A stretch of 64,000 nt of DNA from Rhynchosporium graminicola. Taxonomy: Eukaryota > Ascomycota > Leotiomycetes > Helotiales > Ploettnerulaceae. Both the position numbers and the translations under genes were made by a program. Positions 58,290 through 64,000 of this stretch are shown one piece after another. The notes beneath the pieces are model-generated. The model was not told where the DNA came from and did no database searches. It was given only the letters and a program-made list of their open reading frames with translations. The first letter of the stretch is position 1, and each line of letters starts with the position of its first letter. The stretch is taken from the NCBI GenBank assembly GCA_900074885.1, contig FJUW01000013.1:124001-188000 (forward strand), read 5' to 3'.

Positions 58290-59597
58290 GATGAAGCTTT
58301 TCTTGGGAAGTGGGGTAGATGTAGATCCGGGGTATGAAGAGCAGATGAGCGTGAAAGGAATATTGACGAGATGGCTTTAAAACTGGGATGATAGTTGTTG
58401 GCGGTGTGGATTTATTACTCTGAGTATGGAAGAAATAAGTATGGAACTTCGAAGGAACCTGAGGATGTAAGAGGATTACTCTGGGTCCTTAAAAAGTGTC
58501 GTCTCTCTTATTGTGCCGACCCCACTAAGGGTTTCGATTGCAATTGAAGGCGGGGAACATGCGTCAAGTGTGACCTGTGTGTCTTCAAGCCTTTATGATC
58601 ATTTAATGATAGTTAATGGCCATTGAAAGTAATCTGATGGTAGTTCTGCCATCTACAATATCAAAGAAAGAAGAAGGAAGCATTGCTGTTGGAAGGAGCT
58701 AGGCGAATTTATATCCGGCGGAACAATTGGCTTAAAACTCGTGGTAAATTCATCATCAAATAAGAAATTTCGCATTAGTAAAATCGTCGAGTATTTACGT
58801 GACTAAAGAATCTTACTTGAGTTCATGCGATTGCGTTGACTTCATTCGCTGAGCTCAGGACAGCAGTTGTAAAAGTAGGTATTCGGCGTTTGCAGCAGAC
58901 TGAACCGCGTCCACCACGGAACGTACCGTATTGGTCATCTTCTGAAAACGCGATCTGTTAAGGATACACCCTTGAAGCGATATCTTTGTTGACATTCGCT
59001 AGGAGTTCCAATAAGTGTCGCTTTGGTGGTCAGCAAGGTGGCGTTAGCAAAGGCAGGGCTTTGTCTATCTACCATGTGCTTTTCACGATGCCGAGGCCAG
59101 CGCGGCTGCTCCGACTGTCTAGTAACCGCCCCGGAGTATCAATTGGAAGTTACGTCGTGAGTTTGCGTCAACAATTTAACGAAGGTTTTCAGCCTCAATA
59201 TTTAGCTTCTTCAATCTCAACTCAGTCTGTGTCCATGTCCATGTCCCTCCTACCAAACGGCAAGTGGCTGGCTATATCTGAATCGCCAATGGCGCGGCTA
59301 GAATGACGCACGCTGCCAGTCAGGTTGTGCAAGAACCTGTTGTCACCACGGCCAGGCCAGTCTCCCAAGGCTACAACACTAACACTTGACGCAGACAACC
59401 AGGCATATTCTCTGGCAAGCCCACGTTTGTTTCAAATGCTGCGCGGCAACTGCAGATCGAACGAAGTTGGGACTGTTGACGCGAAGCGGCAGCGCTGACA
59501 GCCTTCCGGCGCCGTTACATTAGATCGCACTGTCTTGTTGATCAAAAGCAAAATTGGGCCCGGTTGCTGCTGGTTTCCTAGCTTTGGAATACACAGG
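58290..59597. other. Divergent promoter spacer, 1.3 kb
   Basis: Lies between the ILV3-like gene and the hydrolase-phosphatase gene. A reading frame at 58986-59306 is unsupported. GCGAATTTATATCCGGCGGAA near 58703 resembles the MITE terminus slightly, but no second end was found. Confidence 0.4.
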
Positions 59598-61780
59598 ATG
59601 ATCGCCCTGCTGTCCCCATGGAGTGTTTTCTTTATATTCTTCGGTGAGGTGACAGCCGATCGTTTGGATTCGATATCAAAAGGTCTGCGATTGCAGGCCA
59701 TAATCTCCAGCTTTCATAATCTGTACCCGCAGATTTCCCAAGGGAAGTTCAGCGTATGGGAGATGGCACAAATTCTTACCCTATGCTCAGTACTACCTGG
59801 GCTGTGGTGGGCCCGAAGGGTCCGGAAAGAGAGCACATCTACAACTTCGAGCTCAGGCATATCTTTTTTTCATGACGAAAAGGCTGGCCAGGCTTCAGAT
59901 GAGATTCATGGCAAGTGCTTTTCTACATGATAGGAAGAAGGAATCTGACCGTAGCAGACGCTGATTATGCCGATCCTGGGCTTTTGAAGAAGCACTCCGA
60001 ATTCAAATCATACACGACAAGCCGTTATACCTATCCCAAGCTACGAATATTCTTCCGCCAACATCCTCAAGCCGATAAACTCCCCAAAGACCCCTCGCCA
60101 TTACCTCTACTCGTTTTCATCCATGGTCTCGGCGGCTCTATACATCAATTTCACCCATTGCTTACGAGCTTGGTGAATCTTGCGCCATGTCTCGCGATAG
60201 ATCTTCCTGGCTGCGGCCTCTCTGGGTTCCAGCCTAAATCATGGGACGCGTATACAACACAATCGCTTGCTGAACTGATCGAAGTGATTGTTGAGAATTA
60301 TCGGGATAGTGATTCAGGACAAGGGTTGGTTTTCATAGGGCATAGTATGGGATGTTCTCTCTCTGCAATGATAGCAACGAGGACCTCAAGTCAGTTGACG
60401 AGCCTATCTGAACACACGATTGGGCTCATTGCAATTTGTCCAAAGGCAGATCCACCTACAGCGGACCAAGTTTCCGTTTTCAGGAAACTCCTCTGGATTC
60501 CTGGTGCGGTCTTCAATCTGTGGAGGCAGTGGGATCGACGAGGCGGCGCAGAGAGTGCCAGTGTCCACCGATTTGTCGGCGCAGATGCAGATGAGGAGAC
60601 CAAAAAGCTACAGTACCTGTTCAACAATCAGAGCAAGACTGCCGTCTGGAGGCGTATGGCCAGAGGATCTCTACCCACATATGATAAAGGAGTTGCAACG
60701 GGAGGTCTTCCAGGAGAGCTTGTCTGGGCCGGACTACAGATACCGGTATTTCTTGTGGCTGGAGAGGTGGACCATGTTACAAAGCCTGCTGAAATCGAGA
60801 AAATTGCACAATATATGGGGAAATCTGAACCTGTCCAAATTAAGGTTGAGAAGGATAGCAAGCCTGTCACCGATGCGGCAGCTCCGGTCGATACGTCAAT
60901 GGATCGAGAATCTGCATCATTCCGGCAGATCGAATCTCTTGGAGAAGACGATTTTTTACAGGTTAAATCTGAACCATTGGATGATGCTCACGAGGACCCG
61001 TCAACTCCAACGGATGGGCTATCGGTCATCCCTCCCCAATTCTCGAATTCCAAGAAGAAGGTCCTGAAGACGATCATACTTCCAGCGCCCGCTTCGCATG
61101 CTTTACTTTACCAGCCAGCGACCGTAAGAGTGCTGGCCGGTCTAATTTCAGATTTCCTCTGCAACCAAGTCTCGCCTCGCCTCTCTCTAGCGTGGCAGCT
61201 TCAATTTCTCACTAAGAGTGGGAAATGGGATGTCAAGAATCTTGAGAAATGGAAGAAGGTAGCTCCCGTCTCCGAACCCATTGCTGGTCTATTCCGTGCA
61301 ATGAAAACGTTGCGTGAGGTCGATGAGACCCACTGCCCCGAAGTCTTTGTCAAGGACTGGGGATCTCAGATCAAGGATGTCGTTGATATTTCTCATGAAA
61401 GTCCTGTGTACGATCCTCGAGGTCTAGAGAAGGGTGGCATCCACTACACCAAGTTTCCGACGGTGTCAAAGATACCGCCGACTGATGATGAAGTTACGGG
61501 ATTTATTGCTTTGATTGATCGTCTCGTTGAAGAGCAAAAGGTCAGAGCAGAGAAAGATGGCTGGACTGAGGACTGGTTCATTGGGGTCCACTGCCACTAT
61601 GGATTCAATCGTACAGGATACTTCTTAGTTTGTTACCTTGTTGAAAGACTTGGGTATGATGTCCAAGTGGCCATCGATGAGTTCGCTCGAAAACGACCTA
61701 AAGGCATCAAGCATGTTCACTTTCGAGATCGTCTTTTTCTGAAGTTTTGCAAAGGTCTAAAGAGAGCTCCGACATTGTGA
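59598..61780 (+). CDS. Alpha/beta-hydrolase fused to CX5R (dual-specificity type) phosphatase
   Basis: Preferred model: exon 1 59598-59910, a 47-nt intron with GCAAGT donor (GC-AG, CTGAC branch), exon 2 59958-61780; 711 residues in frame. If the upstream exon is wrong, the first ATG is 59927 and ~617 residues remain. The hydrolase domain has the oxyanion loop FIHGLGG, the nucleophile elbow FIGHSMGCS, an acid region AGEVDHVT and a His in PAPASHALLY. After a Ser/Asp-rich insert, the C-terminal ~180 residues form a cysteine phosphatase: IKDVVDISHESPVYDP, IHYTKFPTVSKIPPTDDEV and the signature GVHCHYGFNRTGYFLVCYLVE. This signature resembles RNA 5'-triphosphatase/DUSP-type HCxxGxNRTG loops. Both active sites look complete. 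Physiological substrates are unknown. Confidence 0.85.
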
Positions 61781-62813
61781 AATGAAGCAATGTAAGACGA
61801 AGTTTGTCTGGAAGGCGCAATTTTGGGCTATAGACTTGGTTGGGGATTTTTCTTGGCTGGCCCGATGCCTTAGCTTAGATATTTATCGCAAGGTTACGTT
61901 GATCTTCAGAGTAAGGCATAGAGTAGTTGAATGTTGTTGGTTGCATTGCAGTACTAATTACTATGGAGAGTTGACCAAAGGTATTATCTAGGAATATCCG
62001 CACGGACCATGCACGTGACTACAGTCACCTGATCCACACTAAGACCCATATCCTCGCAACAATATTTTCTTGGTTAAAACTTAGGGTATCTTTTTCTCAA
62101 CTTTCGTCATCGGGAAACGAATTTCATACTGGAGTGATATTGTGAATTAGAAGCATGATTATCAATGGATGATGACAAGTTTGGCGGTGTCTACAATGAT
62201 GCACTTCCCGGTAGGTATCGTTTCATATTGTATCAACTTCTGCAAATTCAAAGCAAAAGGTTGTGGGAGGGTAAAGTGCTCACTCAGAATGCCCAGAGAT
62301 GACCGATTAGTCACCACGATATTTAGAATAGCAGCCGCCCACGGTCTTCTCCAGGAGGTAGAGATGATTTGTTTGTTGATGCATCACCAGAATTACTTGT
62401 TTCGGTGAATATGGTTTATGTTTCAATATAACACATATCTATCAGTGTCCAACACGTGTTCCGGGACTTCGAATTATCATATTAGAGTAACAAGAAATTC
62501 TTAGCACTTTGTAATTCAAATTTCCACAGTCATGGACTGTCTAGAACTGCTGATATTGACCTGAGGAGTCAGAATCGTGACTTGTTTTAACCGACCACGA
62601 ACAGGGCAACCTCGGAATCAAAAAGTCGACAACAAAGACTTGATATCTGGAATAAACTATTAAGTTTGACAATGTCGGAAAAGTACCACGACAAATCCTG
62701 AAGCTACCAAGATCACTGAATGGAAGCCAGTATTGCTCGGATACCTTCATCAACTACAACTGTGGCCCGCCTTGGACTAGTGCTAAGGCCGAATTAAGGT
62801 TTGCAGCTCCCAA
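61781..62813. other. Spacer before the transposon relic
   Basis: About 1 kb with no supported gene. Contains the 3' UTR of the hydrolase-phosphatase gene. Confidence 0.4.
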
Positions 62814-62821
62814 TTATTTTT

Positions 62822-62870
62822 GGCCACAGCTAAATCGACATACGTGAATAGCTAAATCGACATACGCTAA
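62822..62870 (+). repeat. Left terminal inverted repeat of the transposon relic
   Basis: Contains an internal direct repeat: AGCTAAATCGACATACG occurs twice, separated by TGAAT. Identical in reverse complement to 63804-63852. Confidence 0.95.
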
Positions 62871-63003
62871 AATTCTAGTAACTTGGCGTGTGCATCTAGG
62901 GGACACGCCCTCCTATACAAATTTGTACTAGAGGGCAAGGGCTATTTATGCAGGACGATAATATTCATAATTTCCTGATTACCCCTGAGGCTATGAATTG
63001 TAA

Positions 63004-63678
63004 TTGAGGTTATTCGAAGTCGTTCTACTGCCACTACCTATATACTCTACTACTATTCTGGCTGCAATTCTTCCATATGTTTATACCCGGGCTCTCCAGA
63101 AAATCGTACAAGAAGCTAGTAAACTTCCCTCTAGAGGGCCCCTACCGAATAGCTATATATGTACTATACAGCAGGCCTTTAGACTACCATGCTACTATAT
63201 ACTCTGGAAGCGGCAGCAAAGTGGCAGTGTCCTTCTGAGCGATATTCATCACCACTAGTACTACGACAGGCCTGAATCAGTGAATTCAGCTCCCCTAGCT
63301 CCCCTTCCTCTATTAAATCCTTTGAAGGTCAGAGGTAAAGGCAGACCGAAGGGTGCTCCGAAGGGTGCTCTTAGAGGTAGGGTAGCACCTTCAAATACAC
63401 GCCGGGACCCCTCGTTATTTGAAATCCCCTCTAGCTCTGCCCCTGTATCACTTGAGCAGCCTCCTGTAGTACAAAACAGCGTATCATCGACTGCAATAGC
63501 TATACAGAGGCTTAAGGGCGGGCATCAAGATAGCTATAAACCCGGTATACGGAAGGAGAGAGGGTATATACATAGTATATTATCAATCTATCACGTAGAT
63601 AGTATAGAAGATACTACTATAGCTAGTGAAGCTTTGATTAAGAAAGATATAATTAGAGGGGTAGAGGTATATACCTAG
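63004..63678 (+). pseudogene. RIP-damaged transposase C-terminus
   Basis: Same reading frame at 63004-63258 and 63280-63678 across an in-frame TAG at 63256 (HHH-stop-YYDRPES). Further TAGs follow VYT at 63676 and the NLA segment. The N-terminal and catalytic parts are absent. Inside the inverted-repeat element at 62822-63852. Confidence 0.65.
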
Positions 63679-63803
63679 GATACGGAGTTTAAAGATGATT
63701 TTGATAATTTAGCATAGAGAGGGGTAGCTATTATGCAGTATACATAGTTATGCATATAAATCTTGGTAGTGATAAATGCACTCTTCATATTCAGCTCGCC
63801 TAG

Positions 63804-63852
63804 TTAGCGTATGTCGATTTAGCTATTCACGTATGTCGATTTAGCTGTGGCC
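63804..63852 (-). repeat. Right terminal inverted repeat of the transposon relic
   Basis: Perfect inverted copy of 62822-62870 over 49 bp. Confidence 0.95.
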
Positions 63853-64000
63853 TTATTTTTATATCTTGCTCGGATTAAATCCGAAACTCAGACCACAACT
63901 CAATTCCCAAGCACCCCTATACTCCGTACTTGTGTGTCCGTCAATTCTTCCAATCCCCATGATCCCAGCATATACATGTCCACAAAGAAATATCAGGTTG

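Larger units (their letters stand above)
62822..63852 (+). mobile_element. DNA transposon relic (MULE-like), 49-bp perfect TIRs
   Basis: 1,031-bp element with perfect 49-bp terminal inverted repeats (62822-62870 and 63804-63852), each starting GGCCACAGCTAAATCGACAT. The interior reads on the plus strand as the C-terminal part of a transposase: a Cys/His-poor SWIM-like stretch (RLPCYYILWKRQQSG, LLSDIHHH) then YYDRPES, an AT-hook-like RGKGRPKGAPKG and STRRDP-type NTRRDPSLFEIP. These resemble C-termini of fungal Mutator-like (MULE) transposases; this assignment is inference, and hAT (also 8-bp TSD) is the alternative. The frame is broken by TAG codons where TGG is expected (63256; ~63676; ~63715), and the interior is rich in TpA, both hallmarks of repeat-induced point mutation. 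No catalytic DDE part remains, so it is non-autonomous. Confidence 0.85.
62814..63860. repeat. 8-bp target-site duplication flanking the transposon relic
   Basis: TTATTTTT occurs immediately before the left terminus (62814-62821) and immediately after the right terminus (63853-63860). The perfect match supports a single insertion event. Confidence 0.85.

Noticed and set aside
58700..58800. Possible third copy of the short inverted-repeat element
   Set aside because: Only one terminus-like stretch (GCGAATTTATATCCGGCGGAA); no matching opposite end or internal blocks.
59598..61780. Splitting the hydrolase and phosphatase into two genes
   Set aside because: One uninterrupted frame spans both domains with no stop or splice signals between them.
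1..64000. tRNA or rRNA genes
   Set aside because: Looked for T-loop motifs (GGTTCGAATCC type) with matching acceptor stems; none of the GTTCGA matches had the flanking structure.

Overview
The window is nuclear DNA of a filamentous ascomycete. The genes are interrupted by short GT-AG introns (mostly about 45-75 nt) with CTAAC/CTGAC-type branch sites. The content is typical of Pezizomycotina: a HET-C-type protein, a fungal OMP decarboxylase with the filamentous-ascomycete insertion, Yme2, Spt20 and a GT15 mannosyltransferase. Gene style and AT-rich spacers suggest a helotialean (Leotiomycetes) fungus, but that placement is inference. I saw no tRNA, rRNA, CRISPR array or biosynthetic cluster.

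Layout. 1-6 kb: a YEATS-domain Taf14-like protein, a DUF4604 protein and a Ktr-type mannosyltransferase, with a short inverted-repeat element upstream of the first. 7-13 kb: a membrane or secreted protein with ~56-residue repeats separated by Lys-Arg sites, a 2.5 kb gene-poor spacer and a BTB-like protein. 13-21 kb: HET-C, a fatty-acid 2-hydroxylase (Scs7) and an RBM39-like splicing factor. 23-33 kb: a large Gln-rich/coiled-coil protein of unknown function, an SDR oxidoreductase, a second copy of the short inverted-repeat element and the SAGA subunit Spt20. 34-44 kb: mitochondrial Yme2, a twin CX9C Emi1-like protein, OMP decarboxylase and cytosolic Hsp70. 45-51 kb: a frameshifted dienelactone hydrolase, ribosomal protein S19 and a protein with a zinc-deaminase-like H-x-E / P-C-x2-C signature. 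53-62 kb: an NDUFAF3-like complex I assembly factor, a dihydroxy-acid dehydratase and an alpha/beta-hydrolase fused to a CX5R phosphatase. 62.8-63.9 kb: a complete 1,031-bp DNA transposon relic with perfect 49-bp terminal inverted repeats, an 8-bp target duplication and RIP-type stops.

The genes are mainly independent housekeeping units on both strands, not an operon or cluster. Themes that recur are transcription and RNA (Taf14, Spt20, RBM39), mitochondria (Yme2, Emi1-like, NDUFAF3) and primary metabolism (Ura3, Ilv3, Scs7). The most unusual items are the Kex2-type repeat protein, the deaminase-like protein, the hydrolase-phosphatase fusion, a dihydroxy-acid dehydratase intron that lacks its AG acceptor, the family of ~200-bp inverted-repeat elements, and the transposon relic.
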